From Dracaena cambodiana (taxonomy: Eukaryota; Streptophyta; Magnoliopsida; Asparagales; Asparagaceae), in NCBI GenBank assembly GCA_036321105.1, contig JAYEPQ010000012.1, forward strand, positions 11,554,942 through 11,618,941: a stretch of DNA of 64,000 nucleotides, written 5' to 3'. Within the stretch, counting starts at the first letter, position 1, and each line of letters starts with the position of its first letter. This document shows positions 20,783-31,538 of the stretch, piece by piece. The notes below the pieces were generated by a model, which had not been told where the DNA came from, searched no databases, and worked only from the letters and a program-made list of their open reading frames with translations. Position numbers and translations under genes: made by a program.

Positions 20783-23725
20783 TTAAACCCTCATGTTACC
20801 CTCCACAAACTTAGGGTCGTCTAGCGATCTAAGTTGTAATAAAATATTATTGGACTCTACCCCTTCTTGTCCCATGTCAATGTCACAAATCTTGGCCGCA
20901 GAAAGTAACACATTATTGGGAATTAAATTTAATATATCAAAATCTAAATGAGAAGTACCTGGGACCAGTTCTGGAATTAGTGCCTTGCGTTTGGCAGCCG
21001 ACAGTGCAGTTTGTCTAGCTTTGTACTGCTGACCCCCTCTTTTCTCCTCCAGTCTCCTGCTTCTTCTGCTTGGGGTGATCACAGGAATGCCTTGATGAGT
21101 CCCCTCCTCTATATCAGGAGCTTTGTTTGTATCCTCCATGGTAGAAGCTGGTTCTGGGGCGTCCTCTTTCCCTGCCTCTATTGATGGAAGTGTCTCCGGC
21201 GTGTGTATGAGCAATTTTTCTGGAGGTGTTCTGGATAGGCCCTTTCTGCTTGCTCGGAGCTGAAGTTTTTTCCTATCTCTCACCCTCTTTGGTAGACGGG
21301 ATGCCTGTCTATGTCGTGTCTTCATGGGTTTTTTGTCTGTTCTCCCTTCATTACATTCTCCAGAAGCTTTGCAATTGTGTCCCGGGCAAAATCCTTGTCC
21401 AGATTTTTGAGATGTGTAAGAAGGCCCAAATAATCATTTTGGGGTTTTGTGTTGGAACAGCCTTCAATATTAGAGGCCACAAAATTTGTCTGGGTTTCAT
21501 TTTCTATTTGGACCTTGCAACAAGCCCCCATTTCATTGTCTTGCAGTTGTGGGGCTATACTTGTATCCCCTTGGATTTTTTTGCCTCTTGAGTGGGTCCC
21601 CCTGTCTCCTGAGTCCATCTCTCTGGATAAAAAATCAACCCTATAGGCTGAACTTCCTTCCCTGGGTGCATTGGGATCCGAGTCCATTGCTCTAAAATTC
21701 TCTGCGCTTATTAAAGAGGAGCCGCCCCCTTTTTCCCACTCCTCCACGCGCATTAATTGGCGTCTGATCTCCTTTCCTTCTTTGGTTTGCGTGAGCACTC
21801 CCTGTTGCTTTCCCAAACCTCCTTCCTCCTCCGAAACTCCTCTTCCCTCTCTGCCTGGGTTGTACTCGTCTGACCTCTCTTCAGCCCTCTCCAGTGGTAA
21901 TAAATGCGACCGGTCTCTACCCCCCTCCTCGAGCTCCGGCCTCAGTTCTTGCCAGTCCTCTCTGTTCTGCATCTCCCCTTTTTCCTTGGTAAGAATTTTC
22001 TGTCCTTTGTGCTGATTTGCCCCTTTAGATCGTTCCCATTTCGACAGATCTAAGATTAGTCTACCCCTGGGATCCCGACTAATGATGTCAAGGTTGGATC
22101 CTTGCTCATCGATTTGTGAGAAATCTTTTCGTAGATCTGGATCTACCTTTCCTAGGAGTTGATCTCTTGCTTGTTGGCCATCTTTTCTCTTCAGTTGGCT
22201 TGTCTGACAGGGGCTTGTACCTAGGGGGGTCCTGGTCCTCTGCCCTAGATGGAATTGGTCTTTCGATTTGGGGGTTTTTCCCTTTGTGGTCTTCTGGCAT
22301 GCTTTTGTCCACTGTGTTTTGTCCAGCGGGCCCAACACCGGGTTCTGTCCTCTTCCATGTGTAGCTCCGCCGCACACCGGCGGGGGGAATAGTCACACCG
22401 CACGGCGGTTGGTCGGATGGACCGACCACACCGGTTGTAGGTGCTGCTATCGTCTCCACCGTTAGCGGGGTGTTGGAAGTGATCTTTATTTTGATATGAC
22501 AAAGAAGGTCTCCCATGACTGCATAAAAATTTCGGGGAATTTTTGTGAGATTCTCGCATCCCACAAAGACTCTAGCAAAGTCTAGGGAGAGTCTTCTGGT
22601 TGTTTGGTCGCTGATATCCAGCACATGGGCATATTTAGCAAGCAGCTTGCTTATATCGGTCCTGTTCCAGTGATGTAGCGGGATGCCATGAATGGCTACC
22701 CAGGCCGTAACCGGCAATAGGTACTGTTGGGAATCTTCATCATCTTTCCATCCGAGAACTTTGAATTCTGCCCCCGTCGTCTCGCATGTAATCACTTGTT
22801 TACCCACTGCAATGGTCAGTCCTTCCTTCGATGGAAAATGCGATAAAAATTTGCTTCCTTTTCTATCCAATCTCCATGAATGGTTTGTAAATCCAGGGGC
22901 CAAGGACTTTAAAGTTCTTATGATATCCATCCCCATTGGGTTGCCTTTCCCTGGGCATATGACTCCTACAGTCCCGGTGAGTTGCAATTTGTCAGCCATG
23001 GCTAATTCTGACAGCGGGATATAGGTAATCGGTTTTGGTTGTGGGTTCTTTTTTGCATTTTGGGGAGGAGAAGTTTGTTGAACTGTTGCTTTTCTTGGAG
23101 GAGAAGTATGTTGAACTATTGCTTTTCTTTTTGGTCCGTCCCCATTTCTGATGGGTTTGTCTTGAATCCCCGGTTTCCTGTCTGGTGCTATCGGGCATTC
23201 TCCAATTCGGTGCCCCAGAACCTTGCAGAATCTGCATCTGATAAATGGGCATTCGTCTTTGAAATGCCCTGATTTCCCACAAATCCAACATGCCTCTGGG
23301 CTTCCAGTTGCTGGATTGTTAGCCGGAGAGTATTTCCTTTTTGTTCCTCCTCTACTGTTAGAGGCTCGTGCCTTTCTGATTGTGTTGCGGGATTTGACTA
23401 GCTGCCAATTGCTCTGTGGTTCATCTTCTTTCCTGAGAGGTCGAGAGGTTTCTCCTCTCGCAGCCGCTAGGAGCGCAAGAACCTCTTCCCCCGAGTAGGA
23501 GATGTGACAGTTTATGTGTTTCTCAGGGAGCACCGAGGAAGAAGAGGGATGGACCCTCTTCACCGGCGACTCTCTGACCACTTCTGACCAGCTTTTCCTT
23601 CGGTGTTTGGGGTTTTTGTCCTTCTCACTAGGAGCCTCTTCTCGATTTTTCCCCCGACCAAGCCAGCCCCATCCAAAATCCATCGGAGTCGGTGAAGTGG
23701 TTGAAGGTCTACTCCGGCCTCCCAC
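20783..23725 (-). pseudogene. LINE ORF1 (RNA-binding gag-like protein)
   Basis: ORF1 proteins of plant L1 elements bind element RNA in the ribonucleoprotein. The start at 23725 opens a basic region, two CCHC knuckles (CWICGKSGHFKDEC and CRFCKVLGHRIGEC, residues about 145-185), then a DUF4283-like domain (about 235-400). Near 22170 the sensible frame moves to another frame (ORF 21322-22377), and near 21330 it returns to the first frame (20783-21325), ending 12 bases before the ORF2 ATG. The two shifts compensate, so the ancestral ORF1 was probably about 980 codons. Stops and shifts make it a pseudogene. Confidence 0.8.
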
Positions 23726-23824
23726 TTTGCCCCCGATTACCTGCCGATGATGAGATACCTGAGGCAGAAATACACTCCACCCACTACTCCGGTCTCTGTG
23801 GTTCTGCTTCCCACCTTCCCCCGG

Positions 23825-23849
23825 TTTTTTTTTTTTTTTTTTTTTTTTT
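23825..23849. repeat. T25 (A25 on LINE strand) in the LINE 5' UTR
   Basis: Twenty-five T between the presumed 5' end and ORF1. On the LINE sense strand it is an A-run inside the leader. Confidence 0.95.
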
Positions 23850-23983
23850 GAAACAGGAAGGAGAAGGTGAGATGAGGAAGGTTAGTATATCCGGAGGGAA
23901 GAAAACGAAGGAGTTCTTACCTAGCCGGAGTTTCGCCGGAGATCTCTTACCTGTCGCCTGCTGAGATGTCTATTGTTGGCCTC

Positions 23984-24722
23984 ATTTTAAATTTTAGACA
24001 TAATAATAAGTTGTTATCACCATCTAAGCTTCTTCCTACAAGTTGGATATATGGACAAGCACTATAATTGATTCAATGCCTAAATATGTTGTCAATAATT
24101 GCAAATCTTAAAGTTTTGAACTAGAAAACTGCAGGTGACAGAGCAGACAGCCCTAAGAGTTTTGCAGCGAGTTAACTGGTAGGAAATCCTAACATATTAA
24201 TCATGCAAGTTTAACGCTTGAGTAATCAAGAATCAACAATGTAAAAAAAAAAATCAAGTGCTTGATATGCTAAAATTATCATCCATTAACAGTAACCCTG
24301 GCGATGATGACGAACTAGAGCTCTCAACGTTATCCTGATGGTATCTGAGGCAAGCTAATGGATGAACAGCTGCAGCTGGTTCCAATCGTAATTGTCAGAT
24401 TTCGATTGGGGTTGGTTGCTGGGGTTCGCATGTCTGACAGCTTCATCGATATGTACGGATCAGTCTATTATCATAGTTGGTTATTTTTTTTAAAATTTTA
24501 ATTTCCATGAAAGAAATTCTCTGGAATTGTGATAGCTTCTTGAATTATGCCCTTCTCCGTTCGCAAGGCTACAAAAGAAGTCAGGGTTTTGAGGTTCATC
24601 ATAAGATGGTATTATTAGTGATTTCAATGGTTATGCGGTTTCTTATGGCTCTCAAGCTGGCTCGGGATCAAAATCCCAGCCACCTGCCTCGAACTTTAGT
24701 ATCCCAAAATCTTTCAAGGGAT
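23984..24722. other. U5 spacer remainder and duplicated flank B2
   Basis: Resumes the U5 3' flank interrupted by the LINE, then matches 5335-5745 for about 410 bp. From about 24400 to 24722 there is no recognisable feature. Confidence 0.65.
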
Positions 24723-24725
24723 TTA

Positions 24726-25318
24726 GGCTGTGTTTGGATTGAGGGAAAATGAAGGAAAAGAAAAGAAAAGGAAAGGAAAGGAGAAAAGGAAAGAAAATGA
24801 TATGGAAATTGATTTTTTTTTTATATTTGGTTAGAAAGAAAATGAAGAAGAAAATCCCAAGAAAATTTTAGAAGAAAGCAGTTTTTTATGTTTAGTTGCT
24901 CAATAGAAAATTAAGAAGAAAATATAATTCTAATTAAACTATAGAAAATTTTAATATTAATTTATATATTATTAATATAATTTTTAATTTTTAAATAATT
25001 AAGCATATAATAACCAACTTTCCTTGTAAATAATTAAGCATATTTATAAAAGTTAAAAATACATTGGGAGTAAAATTATAAAGAAATTTCTGTAAAAAAT
25101 TCTCTCCCTTTTTTCTTTTTCTCTCAACTTTCCTTTTCTTTCATTTTCTCTTGGGTTTGAGGAAGAAAAGTAAAAAGAAAAAAAATTTAATACATTTTCT
25201 CTCACTTTCTTTCTTTTTTATTTTCTCTATAATTTTCCCTCTAACCAAACAGTAAAAAACAACTTTTCCTTTCCTTTTCTTTTCTTTTCCTTTATTTTCC
25301 CTCAATCTAAACACAGCC
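24726..25318. mobile_element. Tourist-like (PIF/Harbinger) MITE
   Basis: Starts GGCTGTGTTTGGATTGAGGG and ends with the near-perfect inverse (CCCTCAATCTAAACACAGCC), with purine-rich/pyrimidine-rich arms extending the inverted repeat (GAAAAGAAAAGG against CCTTTTCTTTTC). It is flanked by the 3-bp duplication TTA (24723-24725 and 25319-25321), the rule for PIF/Harbinger elements. 593 bp, AT-rich core, no transposase. Confidence 0.85.
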
Positions 25319-25321
25319 TTA

Positions 25322-25889
25322 GTGGTCTAAAAGCAACATCATCCATTAACCTCTGAATTAGATACATCATTCTTGGCAAGGAGAGCAATGCTTCTATCTC
25401 GGCATCATCTGTTGGAAAACTGCAAACGCAGTTTTGTTGATTATGGTGTCAATGTGGAAGGAGAAAGAGTGCCGCACCGAACTCCGACTGACTCTGTGAA
25501 AATCTGACTAAGTTGACCGATTTAGTCAGATTTCAGTTGGATTCAAGCCAAATAAGGTAATCAGAGTCCTATCTCCTCTTTTCGGTCAGATTGGTCAGGA
25601 TTTCTCCAAATTTCGACTCCTCTTCACCCCTAAGCAAGCTGAAGAGGCATCTCAGGAGACAATTTCTGCAATTAGAAACATTATCTTCAGAATGGATGTG
25701 ATCAAGGAAGACAATTATCAAAACACTAAGCTTTAGAAAGGGTTATTGCTAGAGATTAAGAACATGAATATATGACACATGATTTTCTTGGCAGGTCATA
25801 AAACTGTTCGTAGTTTAAACCACTATCCTTTTAAAGCAATCATTGTTAGGTCCATTAAAAATAAAAATAAAAATCCTATCGGAAGCGAT
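25322..25889. other. Gene-free stretch left of the copia element
   Basis: No confident gene. About 25794-25838 ('ggcaggtcataaaactg..') is repeated on the other side of the copia element at 43856-43898, so a short local duplication pre-dates or surrounds the insertion. Confidence 0.4.
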
Positions 25890-25894
25890 TATAG

Positions 25895-26149
25895 TGTTAA
25901 CTAAGTTTTAGTCCCACATTGATTGTGGGACTAAAAGGCTAAGAGAGGAGAGGCTATAAAAAGAGCCTCTCCCCCTCACTTATTTCTCGTCCCAATCTCC
26001 TCTCCCTTTGTAAATTATTACTTCTGTTGAGTAATAAAATTCTTCTGTCTTGTCCGTGGTTTTTACCCAAGAAGGGATTTTCCACGTAAATCTTTGTGTC
26101 TCCATTTATCTAGTCATTTGCTATTTTTCCCACTCGTTTTGCCATAACA
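25895..26149 (+). repeat. Copia 5' LTR
   Basis: 255 bp, TGTTAAC..ATAACA. It contains a palindrome around AGTCCCACATTG/CAATGTGGGACT-like sequence, a TATA box and a poly-adenylation-like AATAAAA (about 26034). Confidence 0.92.
25910..25961 (+). promoter_or_regulatory. Copia LTR promoter: USE-like element and TATA box
   Basis: AGTCCCACATTG (25910-25921) matches the plant snRNA USE (RTCCCACATCG) except for one base, and TATAAAA starts at 25955, exactly 33 bp downstream. The same pair with the same spacing is in the 3' LTR (43598-43609 and 43643). Confidence 0.7.
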
Positions 26150-26150
26150 A

Positions 26151-26161
26151 TGTATCAGAGC
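26151..26161 (+). other. Copia primer binding site
   Basis: TGTATCAGAGC directly after the LTR, one base short of TGGTATCAGAGC (tRNA-iMet). Confidence 0.75.
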
Positions 26162-26163
26162 AA

Positions 26164-26479
26164 GGTCAGCAAGGTTATGATACTTATAGTATGCTCTGTG
26201 GCTGTAAGTGGATCCTCCACATTAGTAGTTGCCACCTTCCACATCAGAAAATAAGTATTTGCTTCTTTGTGAGACCTACTCGGTATACTTGCGGGGTCCA
26301 TCCACTTGTTCTTGTGTGAGTAAGGTCAATAAGGTTGTGGTACTTATCGTATACTCTGTGGCTGTAAGTGGATCCTCCACATTAGTGGTTGCCACCCTCC
26401 ACATCAGAAAATAAGTATTTGCTTCTTTGTGGAACCTACTCGGTACACTTGCGGGGTCCACCCACTTGTTCTTGTTCTT
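26164..26479 (+). repeat. 160-bp tandem duplication in the copia leader
   Basis: Two units, 26164-26323 and 26324 to about 26479, both starting GGTCA(G/A)(C/T)AAGGTT and containing 'ggctgtaagtggatcctcca'. A shorter repeat, 'gtgttcttgtggggcccact', occurs twice at about 26540-26595. Confidence 0.9.
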
Positions 26480-26645
26480 GTGGGGCCCACTTTCTTCCGC
26501 TTGTTCTCCCACTCGTTCTTGTGAGGCCCATTTTTCGTGAATAGTGTTCTTGTGGGGCCCACTTTCGTGAATAGTGTTCTTGTGGGGCCCACTTTCGTCC
26601 ACTTGTTTTGAATAGTGGGAGTTGTGTTGGAGTTGGGATATAGTA

Positions 26646-27800
26646 ATGACACGCAAATTTGAGATTGAAAAATTCACCGGAGGTAATTTTGGTCTCTGGA
26701 AGATAAAGATGAGGGCTATCTTGGTAAAAGATAAGTGCCTTCCTGCTATCAGTGAAAGGCCAGAGAATATCTCAGACGAGAAATGGTTGGAGATGGATGC
26801 TGAGACTGTTTCAGATCTCCATCTCGGATTAGGAGATGACTTATTGTCCAGCATTCAAGAGAAGAAGACAGCAAAGGAGATTTGGGATCATCTCATCAAA
26901 CTGTACGAGGTAAAATCTCTCCACAACAAAATTTTTCTTAAGAGGAAGTTGTACACTATTCGGATGTCAGAATCCACTGCAGTGACGGAGCACATAAACA
27001 CCCTCAACACTTTATTTTCACAACTCAAGAATTTGGGTTATGATATAAAGATGGGTGAACGTGCTGAAATTCTACTTCAGAGTTTACTGGATTCATATGA
27101 TCAACTCATCATCAACAAAACAAGCAACTTGGCTGAAGATCGCCTCGACTTCGATGATATTGCAGCTGCAGTCCTAGATGAAGAGAAGCGACGCAAAAAC
27201 AAAGAAGAAAGGCAAGCAAGTTCACACCAAGAAGAAGCATTGTCGATGACGAGAGGAAGATCAATGGAGCCTGGCCCCAGTGGGAGTCAAAGTCATGGTA
27301 GATCCAAATCACGGAGTAAAAAGAATGTCAAATGCTACAATTGTGGCAAGAAGGGTCACTACAGAAGAGATTGTTGGAATTTGAAACAAAATTCCGGTCC
27401 TCAAGGAAATGTGGCAAGCAGCTCAAATGATGGAAATGCCCTAGTATGTAAGGCAGCAACATCACATGAAGGCAGAAAAAAATTACAGGATGTATGGTTG
27501 TTCGATTCTGGAGCAACATTTCACATGACTTCTCGCAGAGAATGGTTCCATCACTATGAACCAGTCTCTGGGGGAATGGTTTACAGCTGTAGTGATCATG
27601 CCTTAAAGATTGTTGGAAAAGGATCCATCAAATTGAAGATGTTTAACGGGACAGTTCGCACCATCCAAGAAGTGCGACATGTGGAGGGAATAAAGAAGAA
27701 CTTGCTGTCTTTAGGACAGCTTGATGACCTCGGGTGCAAGATGGAAGGTGAGAAGGGGATCATAAAGATTGTGCGAGGCGCGCTTGTGATCATGAAATGA
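26646..27800 (+). pseudogene. Copia gag and protease
   Basis: The ATG at 26646 (MTRKFEIEKFTGGNFGLWKI) is the typical copia gag start; an in-frame ATG further upstream is in the leader. Gag (UBN2-type) occupies residues 1-225, with YNCGKKGHYRRDC as a CCHC knuckle (about 235-250). The retropepsin region has LFDSGATFHMT (D-S-G-A active site) and ends ..LLSLGQL. A TGA at 27798-27800 interrupts the polyprotein, which continues in the same frame into integrase. Particle formation and polyprotein cleavage are the family roles. Confidence 0.9.
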
Positions 27801-28733
27801 GAAAAGCTAGCTGCAAACTTGTACTTAGTCAAGAGAGAGACTCTGCAGGAAGGAGAAGCATCAGTTGTCACAAACAATGATGATGAGAAGACTGCAACGA
27901 TGTGGCCTCAAAAATTTTGCCACATATCGGAGCAGGGTATGAAGATTCTTGCAGATAGAAACCTACTTCCGGGTCTCACGAAGGTTTCTCTACCATTCTG
28001 TGAGCAATGTGTGACAAGCAAGCAGCACCGGCTAAAGTTCAGCACATCAAATTCTAGAAGCCTTCGTATTCTAGAATTGATTCACTCTGATGTATGGCAG
28101 GCACCAGGTATGTCTCTTGGAGGAGCAAAATATTTTGTCACATTTATTGATGACTATTCCAGGAGATGTTGGTTGTATCCAATCAGAAGTAAGGCAGATG
28201 TGCTTCCAACCTTCAAGATTTTCAAGGCGCAGGTGGAACTTGAGACTAGTACAATGATAAAATGTCTCAGGTCAGATAATGGAGGAGAATACACTGGTAA
28301 TGATTTTGATAAATTCTGCAAGCAGGAAGGTATCAAAAGACAGTTCACGACGGCGTACACCCCTCAACAGAATGGAGTGGCAGAGCAGATGAATAGAATG
28401 TTGCTTGAACGTACAAGAGCAATGTTGGGAGCAGCAGACTTAGAAAAATCTTTCTGGACTGAAGCAGTCAACACCGCCTGTTATGTGATCAATCGGACTC
28501 CATCAACAGCAATTGAGTTGAAAACGCCGATGGAGATGTGGACAGGTAAACCAGTCGATTACTCTAATCTTCATGTTTTTGGAAGTTCTGTATATGTGAT
28601 GTACAATTCCCAAGAAACTACTAAGTTGGATCCAAAATCCAGAAAGTGTATTTTCTTAGGGTATGCTGATGGTGTAAAGGGGTATCGTTTGTGGGATCCC
28701 ACTACTCACAAAGTTGTCATCAGCAGAGATGTC
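27801..28733 (+). pseudogene. Copia integrase, interrupted by the gypsy insertion
   Basis: GAG_pre-integrase region with H..H and CEQC zinc motif (CHISEQGMK, FCEQCVTSKQ), then the rve core: HSDVWQAP, FIDDYSRRCW, LRSDNGGEY and NGVAEQMNR supply the D-D-E residues. Ends with the copia C-terminal motif (CIFLGYADGVKGYRLWDP..VVISRDV), cut after VISRDV by the gypsy element; the last residues of the open frame are gypsy LTR. The continuation is at 41720. Confidence 0.92.
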
Positions 28734-29577
28734 TGTTGGCAGTGAAAATTTCTAAGTTAAAAAGATTTTCCACAACAGAACGCGGAGCCAATTCAGTAGC
28801 CCCGCATTTGGTAATATTAACCCTGCGTTTGAATAAAACGCGGAGATGTTTAATAGCTCCACGTTGATTCCGCAGTCTGGCTTGTATTAACCTCGCATTT
28901 GAGTAAAACGCGGAGATGATCAGTAGCTCCGCGTTAGCTCCGCGCACTGGTTATTTAGCACCGCGTTTTGATGCGATTAAAGCTCCGCATAAGCAGATAA
29001 CCAGAATCTCAAATTGATTGAGATTATGATTTTGGGCTTATCCAAATACCCAAATCAAGTCTAATCAGAATTCCATCAAAACTAAGATATTTGATTGGAA
29101 TCCCTGATAATGACGAGTTCTATTTAGATAGAAACTCTTGTATTAACCTGGGGCTATAAATACCTTCCTGGTGAAACCCTAGGGATCTTCTTTTCCGGCA
29201 ATTGAGATATTTTTCTGAAATCTTGGAGAATTCAAGTTACGCACAGAGCCTTGATTCGTGAAGATCAGAGAAAATCACCATCTTCTTTCTGGAGTTCTTG
29301 AGAAGTTCGAGTTACGCGAGAGAGCCTTGAACAAATCAAAACCAGAGAAGATCGTCTATATTCGGCCGATATCTTTAAAAGAGAAGATTTCAACGTACCG
29401 ATCGTCCAAAGGAAGTACTATAGATCCCATCGCCACAGATCCCACAACACATTGTAAAAGAGAGAGATTGAACTATAAAATCCTCTCGTTTGTTCTTTTT
29501 TTTTATCTCTTGTTCACTTCCATTGTAATCTAAGATGTGTTCAATGGAAGGAAGCGAAGGAACTTTTGAGACGAACA
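28734..29577 (+). repeat. Gypsy (Tat-like) 5' LTR
   Basis: 844 bp, TGTTGGCAG..GACGAACA. It contains several AACGCGGAG/CTCCGCGTT motifs in both orientations and a TATAAATA box at 29155-29162. The 3' copy is at 40877-41719; its first dinucleotide reads TA. Confidence 0.9.
29155..29162 (+). promoter_or_regulatory. TATA box of the Tat-like LTR
   Basis: TATAAATA in 'ggggctataaataccttcc'; the equivalent box in the 3' LTR is at 41297-41304. Confidence 0.75.
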
Positions 29578-29580
29578 AAC

Positions 29581-29600
29581 TGGCGACCACAGTGGGAGCC
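29581..29600 (+). other. Primer binding site-like sequence
   Basis: TGGCGACCACAGTGGGAGCC starts three bases after the LTR. It has the TGGCG.. start typical of Tat-type primer sites; the tRNA is not identified. Confidence 0.55.
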
Positions 29601-30092
29601 ATCTCTTTCACTGATGAAGAGATAGTGGCGCAATCGGACGTTGACTTGATCGGATCCGAAGTAGACACGCTGGTCATTGAAATCGACCAGCAGAAGTACG
29701 AGGAGTTCCTCTCCTCCGGATCAGGTGACTTGGATGAGACACGGCACTATCGTCGCATGTACTCCAATGCCCGAGTGACGGGTAGAAAGGTATCCACCGA
29801 GAGACGGGGATCCTTGGAGACTGCGGCTATAGAGTCGAAGTTCACACAAGAAATCCTAGCCGAGGATGAGCTTCCGACTGCCGAAGAAGATCTAGGGACT
29901 CGACTGACCATGACCCAACTCCGGAACAGGAACCGGAGAGCGAGGCGTAGAGCCCTCAAAACCCGCCTTGGACGCGGAGCTAACTCTAGAGGACGCGAGG
30001 CTATGGTCCCTCGCAAACTGGCTCGCTCTACCCGCGAGACCAGTCTCTACCGCGTTAAACGCGAAGATACAACTTGCCTTAAAAGTAAGGAA

Positions 30093-30600
30093 AAGCCAGC
30101 GTGTGATTTTCCACGCGAGGCTATTGCTGAGCCTAGCGAGAGACGCGAAGCCAGTAAGGGTTGCGCTAGTCGCAGAATACCCAACACTCGCGAGAGACGC
30201 GAGTATAAAAATTCTTCAAAGCCAGCATGTGATTTTCCACGCGAGGCTGTTGCTGAGCCTAGCGAGAGACGCGAAGCCAGTAAGGGTTGCGCTAGTCGCA
30301 GAATACTCGACACTCGCGAGTTACGCGAGTATAAAAATCCTTCAAAGCCAGCGTGTGATTCTCCACGCGAGGCTATTACTGAGCATAGCGAGAGACGCGA
30401 AGCCAGTAAGGGTTGCGCTAGTCGCAGAATACCCGACACTCGAGAGTTACGCGAGTATAAAAATCCTTCAAAGCCAGCGTGTGATTCTCCATGCGAGGCT
30501 ATTACTGAGCATAGCGAGAGACGCGAAGCCAGTAATTCTTGCAATAAACGCAAGACTTCTGATACCCGCGAGGATGATTGGCAAATAGTTGTCAGTCGTA
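30093..30600 (+). repeat. 126-bp in-frame tandem repeat, 4 units
   Basis: Units start at 30093, 30219, 30345 and 30471, each encoding 42 residues with 'cgcgaggct' and 'gcgagagacgcgaagccag' blocks; the fourth is partial. The length is divisible by three, so frame is kept. The same CGCGAGGCTA motif reappears inverted in the antisense gene's intron. Confidence 0.92.
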
Positions 30601-31538
30601 AGAATCGTGCTAGGCGCGAAGCTATGATCTGCGTTAATCGCAAAGATAAGCCAGCGTGCAAGAACTTCCCTTCACGCGGGGCTATTATTCCAGAAGCTAA
30701 ACTTCTAAAGACATACCAAGCCAGCGAGAGACGCGAGGCTAGTATGGATAAGTGCGGAGCTATTCTTCAGGCCCGCAATGTGAAACGCGAGGCTATTCCT
30801 AAGCCACGCGAGGATCGATCCAACCCCAGAGTCAGGGTTGATCAGACAAAGAAGCTTCAGTGGGTTCCCAGATATTCTCAAGAGTTGAATGGACCTCTTG
30901 ACTCTATGACTAAAGGCGCTGATCTCAGGGAATATCTCTCTAAGAAGAGAGGCATAGACCAATTTCGGGTTGAGCCTGTCTATCATTGCCAGCAACTTGT
31001 GATGGCGGTATCAGCCGTGATGGACAACTGTGGCTGCAGCAAGAACAGGATATCTGCGTTCGACCGATTAAACGAGTCAAACCAGAATCCTGCTAAGAAG
31101 ACAAGAACCACTTCCCTGAAGCAAGGGAGAGCTGTAACCTCCAACATGGTAGGAAGAGGGAAGAAAATTATAGAGACGGATGATAATTCAGAATCGAGCG
31201 ATGAAGAACCTCATCGTGTTACTCGACTTAAATCAGGAGTCGTCTCGCCTCGAAATTATAAGAGGCTCGCAGGGGGTTTTTACGATGAGAACAGCGATAA
31301 TTCAGCTATAGCCTCATCTCGTTCCTCTGCATCGTCTCGACTACAGAAGCCAGCATCTCACATGGCAGATAAATCTGATGATATCAATCACAGATTTGAA
31401 GCTCAAGAAAGAATGATTCGAGAGCAGAAGAATGATTCGAGAGCAGCAAAAGATGATTGAAGGTCTTAAAGTCATGCTATCGAGATTTGTTGAAGATAAT
31501 GCTAAAAAGGTCAAGGAAAATCCAAATGAAGAAGAACA

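Larger units (their letters stand above)
16916..23983 (-). mobile_element. L1-type LINE, near full length, minus strand
   Basis: On the minus strand: 5' UTR (about 23983-23726), ORF1 with DUF4283-like region and CCHC knuckles, ORF2 with endonuclease, reverse transcriptase and zf-RVT, then a poly(A) tail (T-run ending at 16925). It sits in U5 spacer sequence: 'aatctaatttaaattt' on the left and 'attttaaatttta' on the right are the imperfect target duplication, from the spacer normally reading 'aatctaattttaaatttt'. About 7.07 kb, typical of full-length plant L1 elements. Both ORFs carry frameshifts or stops, so it is inactive. Confidence 0.93.
29535..31460 (+). pseudogene. Gag-like ORF of the Tat-like element, truncated
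   Basis: A 641-codon open frame beginning in the LTR end, with an acidic N terminus, very basic middle, four 42-residue repeats (KPACD.PREA..EPSERREASK) and a Ser-rich C terminus ending in a heptad-like region (DINHRFEAQERMIREQ). I see no classical capsid domain. A 16-base duplication ('aatgattcgagagcag', about 31412-31447) shifts the frame at the end; in the other frame coding continues to about 31536, where the deletion joins it to RT. So this is an N-terminal gag part only; its function is not known. Confidence 0.6.

Noticed and set aside
29968..30661. Second ORFs of about 200 aa on both strands over the gag-like repeats
   Set aside because: The 126-bp repeat length is divisible by three, so all frames stay open together; these are shadows.
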